64,000 nt of DNA from Varroa destructor (Eukaryota; Arthropoda; Arachnida; Mesostigmata; Varroidae): contig NW_019211456.1 of the NCBI RefSeq assembly GCF_002443255.2, positions 12,174,229 to 12,238,228 of the forward strand. Direction: 5' to 3'. Numbering within the stretch: the stretch's first letter is position 1; each line of letters begins with the position of its first letter. Both the position numbers and the translations under genes were made by a program. A model generated the notes under the pieces. It saw nothing but the letters and a program-made list of their open reading frames with translations, was not told the DNA's origin and did not search any database. Of the stretch, positions 22,352 to 35,400 are shown in pieces.

Positions 22352-22382
22352 ACAAAAATAACTTTTAAAAAGTTATTTTTGT
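22352..22382. repeat. 31-base near-perfect palindrome
   Basis: The left arm ACAAAAATAACTTT (22352-22365) is the exact reverse complement of the right arm (22369-22382), with a three-base centre. It could form a cruciform or hairpin. No flanking transposase or target duplication was seen. Confidence 0.85.
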
Positions 22383-22559
22383 TTGCTTTTTATGAACATT
22401 TATGAACCTATTTAAGCTTTTCCACTTGAAATCACTCACCTCTTACGAGCTGTAGTGAACTTATATGAAGACTATAGACGTCACCATTGCGGGAGGTACT
22501 GATATGGCTTAATTTTTAACAAAGGTCATGGTTCTGATCCTTTGTAATGCAAACAACGT

Positions 22560-23300
22560 GCGCAACTGGAAGTGTTATTAGCGTCTCCTTCTCTCGGCTG
22601 GAGGTTAGCTGCCTTTCGATCTAGCCATACTGCTAGTCCAACCAACAGCATTGACTCTTCCCCCTGGCCCCATCTTTGCGTTTTCTACCTCGACAGGCTT
22701 TGGTTGAGCTGCACAGAGGTCTGTCGTTCCTTTCAGTTGCTACGGGTCTGTTGCCACCATTGAATTAAAGTGCGAGCCGAGAAGGCGCTAGTCGCTTCAC
22801 GATACTTCGTTTCCTCAGCGGGCTGGGAAATTTTCCCAACTTTTCGTAAAGACACCTTCGCTGGCGTAGAAGACCTTATCATTTCATTCCATTAGAAAAA
22901 GGTCCAACGCTGGCGTATAAGGAGTCAGTGCCTGCCTTTGTGTTGAAGAAAAAAAGGGGCAAGACATAGGGGAGAGGAAGCTGTAGGAGAAAACAAAGCT
23001 GAGCATGTTAAAGGTTGGGCATTCAGGCATCAAGGCTGTGATCAGGCGGCAGGGAGGCTTGAAGAGGGTGACGTCACGGGGTTGGGGCCTGTGGGAAACA
23101 GAGCAGTCAATGACCTCGGAGCCTGCGAGTTTGCGAGCAGCCGCTGCCAGTGGCGATGGAAAGCATCCGCTTTGCCCTGAGCTAGCTTCACACATACCCA
23201 GCAGTGCGCCTTGAGAAGTTATACGCAGAACGTATAGACTAGAGGAGAAAGGGAAGCTTCCCTTTGCTTCTACATTGGGGCGGGCACACGCTTTAAACAC
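22560..23300. other. GC-rich island of unknown origin
   Basis: Clearly more GC-rich than its surroundings, with overlapping open frames in several frames and on both strands (the longest 138 codons on -, 22884-23300). A + frame at about 22950-23190 without ATG has the most coding-like composition: nearly half the codons begin with G, and it includes the segment DVTGLGPVGNRAVNDLG. A TGACGTCA (CRE-type) palindrome lies at 23069-23076. It may be a remnant of a transposable element or an unrecognised exon. Confidence 0.4.
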
Positions 23301-26300
23301 GGTGCTGCAACTAAGGAAGTCACGGTGAAAATAGCCAATGCATCCATCAGCAAAGGCGAATTAGCGTATTAAGTACTGGACCTCCCCTATGCGGAAATAG
23401 TGGCCTCGGAAGGATAAATGTATTTTCTACGATTTTTGATCTGCTGACCGTTTCAATGTACCACATGGCAAGACGGTCCTCCATGAGCTCAAGCAACCAA
23501 AGCGAGACAGAGTCCAGGATAATTTCATGGCTTATACTCTTCAATGTGCTGTTCCTTTCCTGACGTTATCTTCCTTTCATCTTTACTTGAGTTTCTGGCC
23601 AAGAGCTTTTAATTCTGTCTCTAGATATTTTTCCACACTCAGTACAGGCCTCACACATGCACTGCGCTGAAAAAACCTCTGACGTAAGGGATAAATAGAT
23701 TGAAAGAAGGTAGATTGCTGCATTTTTCCATTAAGACGATAGTACTGTTCTGTGAAAATCAACAGCATATCCGCAGTTCCATAAGTGGACAACTTCTATC
23801 TTAACCTAGTTACAACAATATTTTTTGGCCACTTCGGAAACTGCGCTTTACTGAACTGGGTGCACTCATAAGATTTGATCACTTAAAAAACAATGTTGTC
23901 TCGTAAGTTTCTATCCAATGTGTAATTTTCTTACGAAGCTTCTCTGTGAAACAGGCTATTGATCGGCCGGATTTATTCAACTGAAATAACTTCAAGACAT
24001 AAATTAGCATCCATGAACTTATAGTGGTTATATAAAAATAACAGGCTTATTTTTACTATATATCTATACAAAATAGCTGACTGATATTTACTCTCAGTTC
24101 TCGCAAAATTTGCGCCCTACGGCAGGGTAATATATAATAGATCAGCTTAGCTTAATACTACCTGCTGACGTCGTAATGTTGGGGCCGCTTTGATAGATCC
24201 TCGCCTTTATCATTCTATCATCTTCACCGGAATAGTACATATATATCTAGACTATAAACATCATGTGCAAACCGGATACGCAATCTAATTCGTTTTGTTA
24301 TTCTTTCCTGTATTATGAAGTGTTGATTTAAAATTGTTTGATTTTTTTTACAGATTTAGTTGTGTCGAAATATATGAGGTACGCTTCTATTTAGACAAAT
24401 GCTAGCCGCATCCTTTCTACAGCGTGTGTAAACGAAATGCGCCTTGTTCTTCAACATATAATAATCAAACATTTGCTCAGGTGTAACAAAACAAGCGTAG
24501 CCAAAATATAATTAGGCAAATATGGATTTTTAAGACTGACGTTGAAATTCATCTATCTGTCACAACGGATAATGGAATAGAACAATCTGTCGAAACAAAT
24601 GATTCAAAGAAACGATGAATCCGCTTGAAAATATAGCTGGCTTTGCGGTATATATTCCGTAGTTTCCCTGTGAATATTTTGTTTCATTTTATTATAGTAT
24701 GTTCCCTCCTTCTTTCGAATTACTTATTCAATAATCCTTTTCTAAATCTGTCATTAAAGAATCTCAGGAGATAACTGGGCTTCGTTGTTTTTGTTTTATC
24801 GGTTCTTCTGCAAAGAACGCCGTTGTCTAGGACGAAATGACTCAAGTCACATATGTTTAGCTTGCAACGATTCGAGTGCGACACGATCAGTGAAGTTACA
24901 ACTCTTGCCGCGGTTTTTCAAAAATCTCCTCGATCCGACAACGGACATGAGCATTTACGCACTGTACTTATAGCATAAATTTGCTACTTACCGCCCAGCA
25001 AATGAAGTTACACGTCGATCATTTCGATTACTTCGGAGCATAACCTTAAACTCTGTTTGTTCAATAAGTTCCCATCACCGCTTTTCATTTTGTATAGTCA
25101 AATGCATAGTCTCCCCCATTGCCGATTGCCTCGCCATCGCTTACCTTGGAATAGTGTGACTGCTCAAATCGATGTGTCCGATTGGCAGCACTCGATGCAA
25201 AACAAATAGCGGCGTTGGCATCAGCTTACCAAGCTGCATGCGGCCAAGCCACGTCATCCTTGAACCGATAGTAGAGCTCAATCGTCCATAGGAAAATCAA
25301 TTTTGTAGCTTTGCGGCGCGTTCCGCTTACCCTGTTTCGCCTTCAATGTTAGTCAACGAGAGAAATTTTCTCACAGTCAACGATTGCTGCTATAGGAGCT
25401 TCCATGCGATCTGGTTAATCCGCTTTCTCTCGAAAATGGACTTTGCTATCATACAATAAACTTCGCTCTTCCTTCCGTTCTATCAACCGCATCACTGTCT
25501 TAGATCAGAACTGCTTTCACCATCTCACTGTCATACTCTGCATGTTTCATCATACTACGTGCCCTTTTCTATCGTTAGCGCCTGCAGGATCGCCGTGGTC
25601 TCGCACACCTTTTTCTGTATGCAGAGAAAACAGATTATAATGGTGAGCCCGCAGCGAAGCAGGACTCGATATACGGTATCGTCGCTCCCATTTGGCGATA
25701 ACAACGAGCCATACAGTAACTTCGTACAGCTCAACGGGGGAAGAGCTGGTCGTCCAAGATCGAACCCCAATTGGCTACAGTATCACTAAGTACGAGGCCA
25801 ATTTTGTGTCCTGAGCCTAGCCTAGCACACGTCCTCTCGTCCCCTTTAGCGGTCCATCATAGGACCGCACCATCCGGTGTCTTTGCTCTTCTTAGGTTTT
25901 TTTTGTTTCAAGGCCAGCCCCATTCGTACCTGCTATCAGACATATGTCACTGACCGCCCATCGTGGCAGTTATCTCTGATAGAATTCAATTTCGCCTCTA
26001 TGTGTCATATAATCTCATTACAATGTCAGCGTAATTTAATTTTGCTCATGCCCCATTCTGTGTCATGATGTATTCTCTTGCAATTTCAGTTACTTAAGAA
26101 TTTACATTGCCTTTTAGATAACAGCAAGGAAACTAACCAAGCCGGCCATCTAGCTGCTAAAGAAAACTTAAAAGTATGTAATCAACTCAACAAATCGAAC
26201 CCCGATTAAAAGTAGTTTGCTACGGGTGAAATCATGGTTCTCGGCAGGAATTTGGGCAAAGGAGTAAGAAATGTTTGCTACAGTATCTTTGAGGCGATCA

Positions 26301-26411
26301 TGTAATGGTATAATCGCGGGCGTTTGTCACGACGTTGCAATAGGTCTTTGGAAAACCTAGTGAAATAGATCTTTCAATACTTTCGTTAAGATCTCTCCGT
26401 CCTGGCGTACG
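23301..26411. other. Intergenic, no gene supported
   Basis: AT-rich to about 25 kb, then GC-richer at 25000-25960 with short frames on both strands (up to 76 codons). I tested the - strand frames of that block for reverse-transcriptase or RNase H motifs and saw none convincing. Confidence 0.55.
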
Positions 26412-26795
26412 TCAGCGCGTCTCTTGGACAAGATCCGGGTTGGTTAAAACGAAAGCATAGTTATGACCTGAACTCGCAGTGGTCTTCTGTTTTATTGTAC
26501 ACATCAGTAGCAACTGGGCCTGTTGGGAGTGTTTTCTGAGCGCTGCAAAAAGGTCAAAGAAAAGGCAGTTACCCAGAAGTTCAAATAACGGGATTCCTGG
26601 AAAACGTCTAAACGTAACCCCGTCCGCTCTCGTGCAGTCGTTGAACCCTAATGACGTAAACGTAAGAGCAACATTGGTGAATGTCTGCTTGATTAGCAGA
26701 GGAAGAAGTATGCGTATTCTGTCCCTCTCAGCCTTTTGAGTGCATCTAATAAGAAGAACATTCCTGCAGCCAACTACTTCGGTAAAAACGAACAT
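26412..26795 (-). CDS. Unrecognised 127-codon open frame
   Basis: Runs from ATG (26795) to TGA (26412) without introns. It has a hydrophobic middle (LLPLLIKQTFTNVALTFTSLG), then FRRFPGIPLFELLGNCLFFD, and a Gln/Lys-rich end. About a fifth of codons begin with T. At this base composition one or two frames of this length are expected by chance in the window, so the support is weak. No family recognised. Confidence 0.2.
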   Translation of the reverse strand: MFVFTEVVGCRNVLLIRCTQKAERDRIRILLPLLIKQTFTNVALTFTSLGFNDCTRADGVTFRRFPGIPLFELLGNCLFFDLFAALRKHSQQAQLLLMCTIKQKTTASSGHNYAFVLTNPDLVQETR

Positions 26796-27978
26796 CTGGC
26801 CATTTTTCTGGCGTTGCCATCGCTTATATGACCAGCGGTTGGTGAGAGGCTAAAGCAGGATTTAATTCGATTTTTGTATTTGTATGTGGCATTTATCTAG
26901 GTGAGAGACTATATGCCACTTTATCGCATAGTAGGTGCGAAAAAATGAAAAAGACGGCGTAGCTATTTCTTCGTTCATATAAAAAAAATGAAGGGAACTA
27001 TCATTGCGAGCACGATAAACTTGTCTCTTAATTTACTCATTGACTGCTATTCCTATGAGACCTTATTCCCATAAATCCTATGAGACGTAACAGTACCACC
27101 CAACGAAAAGGCGCTTGCTTGTCAAAAATATTAATCAGTCCGATCATGCTGTATTCATTTGTGTGCCATTTTATTGCCACATCTAACTGCTGGCACGTTT
27201 TTTGGTGACTTTTTTTTTGGCTCTAACGAGTTTTTTCGGCTTGTTACAGTCGCCTGTTCTAGACACTTCCCATTCAACTAATAATATCAAAAGACGTATC
27301 TCTCATTATTCATGTTTGCGGAGTAACTGCTTTTAGAGTATTTTACTTTTCCAGCTAACCATCGGTCGATGAATTGAAGCTGCTCAAACGCTCTAGCACA
27401 GCCTGTGCATACGCGTGTTTCGTAATTTTGCAATGCTGCTATATATACTACTGCGGCAGGCCATCATCATCACTCATATTCCTATTTCACAGAAATAGCT
27501 CAACCTAGATACTTGTAAAAAAAAAAAAAAAAAAGCATTTCCTAATCTAACCAATGTCTCCTGTAACAAATTCGTGCGACAAAGAAAGCTTGTTGTTATT
27601 GTAGCGGTTTCCTTGTAACTATCTGGGTCTATACCCGTCATCGACGGCGATAGCGAAGCTGTGAAGTATTTATCAGGTTCGATATATCTGAAACGAAATT
27701 TATTCTGAATTTACTATATTTTTTGTCTCTGCTTCATCTAGGTTCAGTTCTGGAAGCCGACAACAAACTAAACTTGGCAACGGCCTTGTTAATCGGTAAC
27801 GATACGTTAAAAGTGTTTCATTAGATTCTGCTTGTAAGCCCATCAGCTAAACTTAGCTTTACGATAAGTGTACCGTTTCGCAGTTTTCGATATTTAGCCA
27901 TAAATATAGAACATTTTCCAGGAGGTGTATGACAGATCAGAGTCCCCTAGAATTAGTTACTCATGTAGTTACAGGATG
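26796..27978. other. Intergenic with an A18 run
   Basis: AT-rich. A run of 18 A residues lies at 27517-27534 without a recognisable retroposed sequence upstream. On the - strand AATAAA at 27704-27699 could serve the candidate exon at 28144-27979. Confidence 0.5.
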
Positions 27979-28144
27979 TTAAATTCCGTCAAGAACATCC
28001 TCTTCGTCTTCGCCGTCATCCGAGGCATGTCGCGCACGCTTCTTTGCTGCTAGTTAAAGAGCCTTAGCTTGAAAAAAGTAAAAAGCTACATTGGTATCAG
28101 CCTCAATAGATATATGTTGCGGTTCGATGGCGCCTGGATCCAAA
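27979..28144 (-). CDS. Candidate terminal exon with an in-frame TAA
   Basis: On the - strand an acceptor-like CTCGTTTACAG is followed by one base and an open frame: LDPGAIEPQHISIEADTN, then VAFYFFQAKAL and TAA (28056-28054). The same frame continues 24 codons beyond it, with a basic KKRARH and an acidic DDGEDEEDVLDGI, to a second TAA (27981-27979). Nearly half of all codons, on both sides of the first TAA, begin with G, a strong coding signature in this AT-rich region. The first stop is followed by CTAG. It could be a readthrough extension, a decayed gene, or chance. No upstream exon is secure and no family is recognised. A - strand AATAAA lies about 275 bases downstream. Confidence 0.3.
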
Positions 28145-29386
28145 CTGTAAACGAGACCAGGGTGGTGACAAAATCTCTTTTTTCTTCTAACCAATTTCAG
28201 ATCAGCTATGCAAAATTCTAGTAGGCCAAGCTTAAGCGGCGAGTGCGTTTCGAGAGATCTTTGGGTGAAAGAAAAAAAAAGAAAGCAAATCACATGATCG
28301 CTGAAACAAGCATGAGGTCTATTGCATACTGACACAAAATGGGCTAATCACAGCATCAATTCATCTTCATTATGTTTGTGTATGCTTGAAAAGCTTGTTT
28401 TTTTGAGTAAATGTCACTATTTCATTGACGTGTTGATGAGGGTTCTTCTCCATTTATGAAACAAAATTAAGCTAGGAGTGACGAACGCAGGTTCCCTATA
28501 GGTGAATCGGCTCCGCAAATCGGAGTAATCATCAAGCAGCGTGACTTCGCTTATCTGCCTGATCAATCAATCACTGAGCTGTGAACATTGTTTTTTTCTT
28601 TCTCTTTTCTTTTTTCTTATGAAAGAGATAGATCAAGAAAAGGCAGTTTTATGCGGGAATGAACACTTATTGACCGTTTGCCTGAAGCTACTTATTAGGC
28701 TCATCGAGACAACCCCAAAACAATTATTGTATTACATAAAAATAAAACTGCGCAGCTGAAAATACCACAGCAGAAGCCTTAAATTAACCAGCTGCCAAAA
28801 AATGAAGACGACGAGATATCTTCACCATAAAAGCACTAATGAGGTAGATCCGAAGATTCCGTAATCCCTCCACGTACGCGTCGTTAATGAACGAAACATC
28901 TAACGCAAAAAGCGATTTAGCTGTTGCTACAGAAATTGGCCTACATATTTATCTTTGTAACGGTGTAAATGAGCCGAGATTTCTCTGCCGTAGCCAGTAG
29001 CCGGTTGGATGTTTGTAGCAATTTCAGGCATCAATAGTATATAAAAGTATCTAATACTCAAGCACAGTTACTTAAAAACCAAGAGTTGATTACACTTACT
29101 AACCTGTAGCTGGCGGGAACATGACGTCGAGATCTCCGATCGAAGACTGAGAGCAATGTTTTACTTACTTGTAATGTAACGTATTTTATTCACTGGCATT
29201 AAGCCTACACGTCGAAAGGTTAGAATCCGGTCGTAGCACGCTTCGTACTGAGAGCCTGACAGGATGCCTAACGCCAATAGCATACGTAAACCCCGAACAT
29301 ACAGGCGCCTATATTTTAAAATTAGACGACCGTCAATTGTCTGGTGACTAAGAACAATATAGATGTTTACGTTCGCACAACATATT

Positions 29387-29388
<2 letters not shown>
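28145..29388. other. Intergenic or intronic, weak - strand exon-like stretches only
   Basis: On the - strand, stretches at about 29340-29165 (ending CAA|GTAAGT) and 28920-28830 (after an AACAG acceptor) are phase-compatible with each other, but their codon composition is not coding-like and no family is recognised. Not called as exons. Confidence 0.4.

Positions 29389-29438
<50 letters not shown>
29389..29438. repeat. (TA)25 microsatellite
   Basis: 50 bases of uninterrupted TA. Frames running through it give Tyr/Ile repeats, which are not proteins. Confidence 0.97.
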
Positions 29439-29439
<1 letters not shown>

Positions 29440-32400
29440 CAAATTGCTATTAAAGAAGGTTATGGACAAAAAAAACGAACAACCTAAATATGCCATTTAT
29501 GTATGTAGGTGCTGCATAATGACGCCTAGACTATGTAAGCGTTAAAGAAGTTTGCAAATACGTTTCGCCCAAGTACCGGTGTCTACGCGTTCCGCGTATT
29601 GAAGGATACAGCCGAACAAATGACGTCTGATAACATGCGTCAGAGGACTTTTGTATTGTTCCATTCAATCAGATTATTATTAGAGTATGCATATGTCTAC
29701 TATGTTAAAACAGTATTGAGCGTTTTTTTTAGCTAGATTATTATGGCTTAGGCCCATAATGGGTTAAGGTGCATTATCGGTAAGGGAATATACTTTCGTT
29801 CTGAAAATTTTTATGCAAAAGGTACTAACATTTAGCGGTCGACTAACCACGGAAAGACAAACTTTTGTAAAAAAGTTGAGCAAGATTGACACGTAAGTAG
29901 CCATGATATTGTCAAAATCCGATATCTACCACTAAATATTTTTCAACTATTTGAAGAAAGCTGGCTATGAAAAAAAAACTCAGTAGCTACAATATGAAGT
30001 GACGTAAAATAATCTACTTGGTCGCATCAGGACGGAACTCTGCAGAAATACGACAAGATTGAGTTGTTTATAAAAGCCTTGATTGTGAGCGATGAAAGAT
30101 GAATCACATACGAAAATCATTGGAGAAATTTCTTTACGAGACTGGAGCCAAACAAAGTAGTGTTTTGTGTTTAATGGGATTAGACAGAAAATCGTGTATC
30201 GTGAGCTGCAGCCTCGCAAAACGATCGATTCAAACGTCGAGTGTCAACAACCAACAATATTACAAGAAGTCATTGAGAAATATCGTTGTCGTGTTACAAC
30301 GCCAGAGTACACACATTTGTAGCCACGTAGCAAAAACTGAAGGAACTCGGGCAGAAAATTTTAATGGACACGCTGGGCGGCTCGAATCATGCATAATCAG
30401 ATTATCCTATGTTTCGGTCCTCAGAATCGGTTCCCTTAATGATACGAATTTCTAGGTTCTAGTCAAGGAACACAAAAATAATTTGCCACCATTTTTCGTC
30501 CCGAAACCACAGAAGTTCTACACTAATGTGATTATGGTGTTGCCAGAAACATAGCAGAAGGTCATCGATCAAAATGGCTGTTTATCTACGAACACGTACC
30601 TGCACTGAAATCAAAGATTCACATATACAAGTACCGAATAAGTCCTTCGTTCTATAAGCACGTGAGCAAGCAAGCAAGCAATTAGGAGCGGCTTCTTGTG
30701 GGCGAGATCTTTGCTGAAAATCCGATTAGAAAAGCATGGACGTAAGCCATGAGAAGTGATCTAGGACAAACCTATTTCTTAGTTATTTGAGTATAGGAGC
30801 TCCAAAAGATTATATGAATCTAACATTAGAGAAGAGTAAAGTTTTATCTGATAGAATAATACGCTTTCCGCTATCGCCTCCTTCTAAAGCCAAAAATGGC
30901 AAGATTTTTCTCATAGCAGTTAAGTTTTAAGCTATTTGCGAACAAATTGCCTTTATTCTATTTCTCCAATTCATAACCATGTTACATATATATAGATATC
31001 GTTATGTTTGCAAGAAACCCAATCTTGGCTAAGCCTATTAGTAAGCCGGCGTGCTTGTGAAAAGAAGCAGCGTACGAATTGAGCGCTAACTCATGTGCTT
31101 AATAAGCACATCGATAGCACAGTCAACACCTAATGACACATTTCAAAGTAAGCGCTCATAAACATACGTAAAAAATTTTCCAGCCATCTAGTCCAAGCTC
31201 GTATAAGCACTTGTTGGCTAGGATGACGAAACAGTAATCCTGCATCTTCGATTTATTGGAGATTCGAACACGAGATGGATCCATATGAATGGTTCTCGAA
31301 TACCGAGAGCCTCGGCTATGTGCCCAACAAGGAAAAGCAAAAAAGATCATTTTCAAATTAGGTACGGTGAGAATTTCGACATCGATCTGTCTAGATGAAT
31401 CACACAACGCCATAAATAAACACAGAAGCTAATAATGCTATCATGGGCCCATACAATATAATAGTTGTGCAAAGGAATTGGCAAGCAGGTTACGATAACA
31501 AGGTTACCCTGATGATGTCCTTTTGCGATCGCCTTAGCCCGACTCACTTTGTATCGTCCAGCAATACTGTTTCAAATAGCTAGGGAGTAATACGATCGGA
31601 TACATAAAGTATTATCAGACACTTAGACCCAGAACCCTAGTGGAACCTTTGCTAGCATAAGCTTTGCTGCTTTCAGGCCCCGGACAGGAGGTTGGGATAC
31701 CCGAAAGCACATGTCATATAAAGGCAAATTTGTGGATTAATTTTTACATTTGAGATTATGATCTTTTCATCGAATATTTATAGAGCGTAATCGTCTATAG
31801 ATGTTTCATTCGATTGTAGCCCATACTGACGGTAGGCACAGTCTACGTTGTAAAAGATTGATCTGTGTCCTGGGGCCATAAACGCCTTTCATACTTATCA
31901 CTGTATTTATTTGCTTCCAGTTGACATACTCTGTAAACAAACAAATTTGTGTATTATGTGAATGATGCGCAGTGCAGAATACGTATGTGGCAAAAAAAAC
32001 CCAGTAGAGCAATTAGTGATTCGTAATCTTGTTTGACTATATTGTTTGGCCTATGCAAGCATTTAGAAATGAGATAACGTACCTTTAATGACCGAGGCCA
32101 GAAGGACAAGGTATCAAAGTCATGCCGAAGTGGACAAAATCGTGTCGCCATGATTACAGCTGGACCGCACCTTCGTGGTAGGCGCCCTGAGAATCAGGTA
32201 GGTTAAATGCTAACATTATGTCGTTACATTTCATTCCCAACAGACTGATGGCATCTCTAACTCTTTATAATGACCTGCGTCCTGAACTGATCTTAGAATA
32301 CGTTACAAACTAGATCGATGGCGTAATACCCTAACGATGCTTAAAGCATTGAAATACTTAACAAATAACAGGGAACTATCTATTTGGAGCAATATAGTCT

Positions 32401-35400
32401 ACTTTTACTGCGGCAAATATCTCTTAGCAAGCGAATATTGCTAGATTTAGGTTTACTTCCATTCTACATCTACACCAAGTGATCGAGCACATGCAAAAAA
32501 AGTAAAGCTTTTGTTTATATACAGGATATTTTACGTGGCAAGGCTGACATCGATGTTCTGTGGCTCGTCAGCAAATTCGGTCCTAGAGTCAGGCCAATCA
32601 GTTCCAACACTTTAAGCCATTTCCGGCCATCGAATTCATAAGTTCAAGCCTGGTCTTCTTTCGCTTTCATCTCGCTAACGCGGACACGTTTCTCGTTAGG
32701 CTGTCGCAAATGCGTTACTAGCATCCAGAAATTACATTTCCGCCCTGTCATGGGTCGATAAGATGACGTCGCAGCCCCACACGTTTGCCTCGGTGAACTG
32801 TGCAAGGGTTCGAAGTTTCGCCGACGTTTAATGAGCGTCTATATGTTGACGAATCAGTTTTTGTCATTAGTAGTTATTTATAGTTAATTAGTCACATTAC
32901 GCTCACCAAATTTGAGTTACCCCTTCGCGGACGGATTGAGAAAACGCCGTTGGAGCGCTAGTAACCTTTGCAATTCCAAGGATCAACGATTAAGTTATGG
33001 TATGCAAAATAGATAAAACACAGTACTGAGGTATATATAAATCCTGAATATTTACACAATGAATAATTACAAGGTTTCAAATTAAGCCCCCGGCTCCCAA
33101 TATCCGCCATAGTTGATTCGATGAGCAAACACTATGTTTTAGGCCTTGATTACAGATATACAGTGGCGCAAAACAGTCGATGAATGGCAAGGTGGCTGAT
33201 GCTTATGTCGGACTGGTTGACTAAAACCGTTTTATTTTATAGCCGTACGGAACAGATCCAGCTGAACTTGAACGATATACAGTGTGCACATCGATAGTAA
33301 AATTGCATATAGAAATACAATAGCGGTAAAAATTATCGACAGCAATTTAGCCAGCGTTTTCAAGCAACTCAACGGATTTTCTCTTATGGATCGTTGTCAG
33401 CTAGCAGTTCATTTAAATGTCACGATAAAATATAATCACCATACTGACTAATGCTTCGGTGGCTCGTTTTCAAAGCACATATCGAAACGAATAGGAAACG
33501 AAACATTGCGCACACAAAACGGTTAGTTTAACTGGAATTTGTATGAAATTATAGTGAAAATCGGCTTAGTGGAGTGCGTCCTCATCGTCCCGGTTATAGC
33601 CATCGAGATGTGTGCATTCGTTTGCTTATGGTTACATTGTGCCACAGAATCATCGCAGATTTACTCGCTAGCCTGGCCTATTCTGAGACAGCTCACAATA
33701 GGACTCACCTATCTTGCAACCTAGAAAGAACCGGATTTCGTTAAAGACAATGTTGTTTTGTACGATTTGTTAGTCAGAATTTTTCACTGAAAAAAACAAT
33801 TATCGGCGTAACAGTGATCGTCGTTATTCCAACGAATCCAGCAGTTAAGCTTGGAGAAAATGTGTCTATAATATGTTCGATTTTTATCACGAGAAAGGTC
33901 AAGGACAGTGCCGTTCCATCGTCTACGTCACTCAAATCTAGAAGTGTATTTTGGTTAAGGCTCCGGCGGAATTTTTATTGCCATTTCGTGTAGGGATCAA
34001 CGCAATGCTCGCGTCACTGTAGGTCGAGGGCAGTTGCCCTGACGGTTGAAAATTCGTGTTGTGAAATACATGATGTCAATCAGGTCAAGGTACTGCATTA
34101 ATATGCCGATGCTTATCCAGCGTTTGTAGTTGAACCTGTGCTTTGAGATATGCTTCGTAATGAAATTCCTGCAAAAAAAATGCACCGGAATAACAAGGTG
34201 TGTCAAAATAAATGAAAGCGATGACGGTCAAGTCGCAAGTCGTTTATAAAATGTTATTATTCTTATGTATTAAATAAGAAATGGATGAATTTTAAAGATT
34301 TATTAAAATTCTCGTTTATTTTAATGACCAGTCTTAACGCTCCAGATTCAGCAGTGGTTCCGCCGAAGGAAGACATAAATCTATGAAAAATAAGCTTTAT
34401 ATAAGGTTATAAGACTTGCAATGGCAACCTAATTGCAAAGCTACCTTTGTAATTTTTTTGGCCTCTATCTATGCACATGCACACCACTCTTCTGCAAGTT
34501 TCCTTTGTACCAGTATACGTTTTAATCGTACTTATAGGAACGGAATCTGAAGTAAGTATGTTGTAGTTCCATAAAAGTTATCTTCTTTAAGCAAGCAACA
34601 GCTTCTGATACTGGTGTGCTTAATTTACCTTTAGTCATCGCTGTCCCAAGGGACTTCTTCTACTGCTTCATCAAATGCACTAACTCCTTAAATCGGCTCT
34701 CCATTAAAAAGCCTGCCAGCGTTATTTATTCAAAGTTTTTTTTTGAAAAAAACGATTTATAATTGTAACTATTTACATTTTCGAAACCTCATTCACGTCC
34801 TGACTTACAGCGAAGGGATATCATTATTGCGTAGCACGACCTTAATTCGTGTGCACAAATGTACCCAGTTCAGCCAAGCAGTTTACATCCTTGCATTACG
34901 TTCTTAATGTTTATAAGTGTACAACGAATCGCCACGAGGACCACGCCAATCAAGAAACTACCTTTTCCATCATATATCCATAAAATGCGCAGTATTTGAT
35001 CTGCCGACAAACCTTCTCACTGAAATCGCCGGAAGTTATGCCTTATCAGCTTAAAAGAAGCATATATTTTGGTTGACGAGGTTAGGGGAAATCCTGTACA
35101 ACCTGTGAATGAACACCGAGAAATTAGACATTGGGGAAGCGTAACATACCTCGACCAAACAAAGAATATTGCCTTTAGTTTAAATAAACTTGCTATTGTT
35201 ACTGCCGGTGTCATGGTTCAGGTTTCTAACTTGTTGACCCGCTGTCGAGGGAATGCTCTTGCATAAAATTCATTAGCTACATTGAATTAAGAGGTCATAA
35301 TGAGAAACTTGCTTTCACTATCTTGAGTAGGTGCTATCATTTGTTAGTTGGCGCGTTTTATTGGCAAATGGCGTCTTTTCGAAATACCGTTTCCTACAGC

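Noticed and set aside
22884..23300. 138-codon - strand frame, Ser/Pro/Cys-rich
   Set aside because: Its composition is that expected of the complement of the purine-rich + strand there; a + frame is more coding-like.
25555..25789. Overlapping frames considered as RNase H or reverse-transcriptase remnants
   Set aside because: An AILQAL-like match was found, but none of the catalytic acidic residues occur in order around it.
28830..31313. Chain of - strand exon-like stretches (31313-31165, 29340-29165, 28920-28830) that could lead to 28144-27979
   Set aside because: Some splice sites are good, but first-codon-position composition is not coding-like, the phase does not reach the last exon without an extra weak exon, and no family is recognised.
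31240..31345. tRNA-like A-box and B-box (TAGCCGAGG, GTTCGAATC) on the - strand
   Set aside because: The T-arm does not pair and no acceptor stem exists; it also lacks the SINE family motifs.
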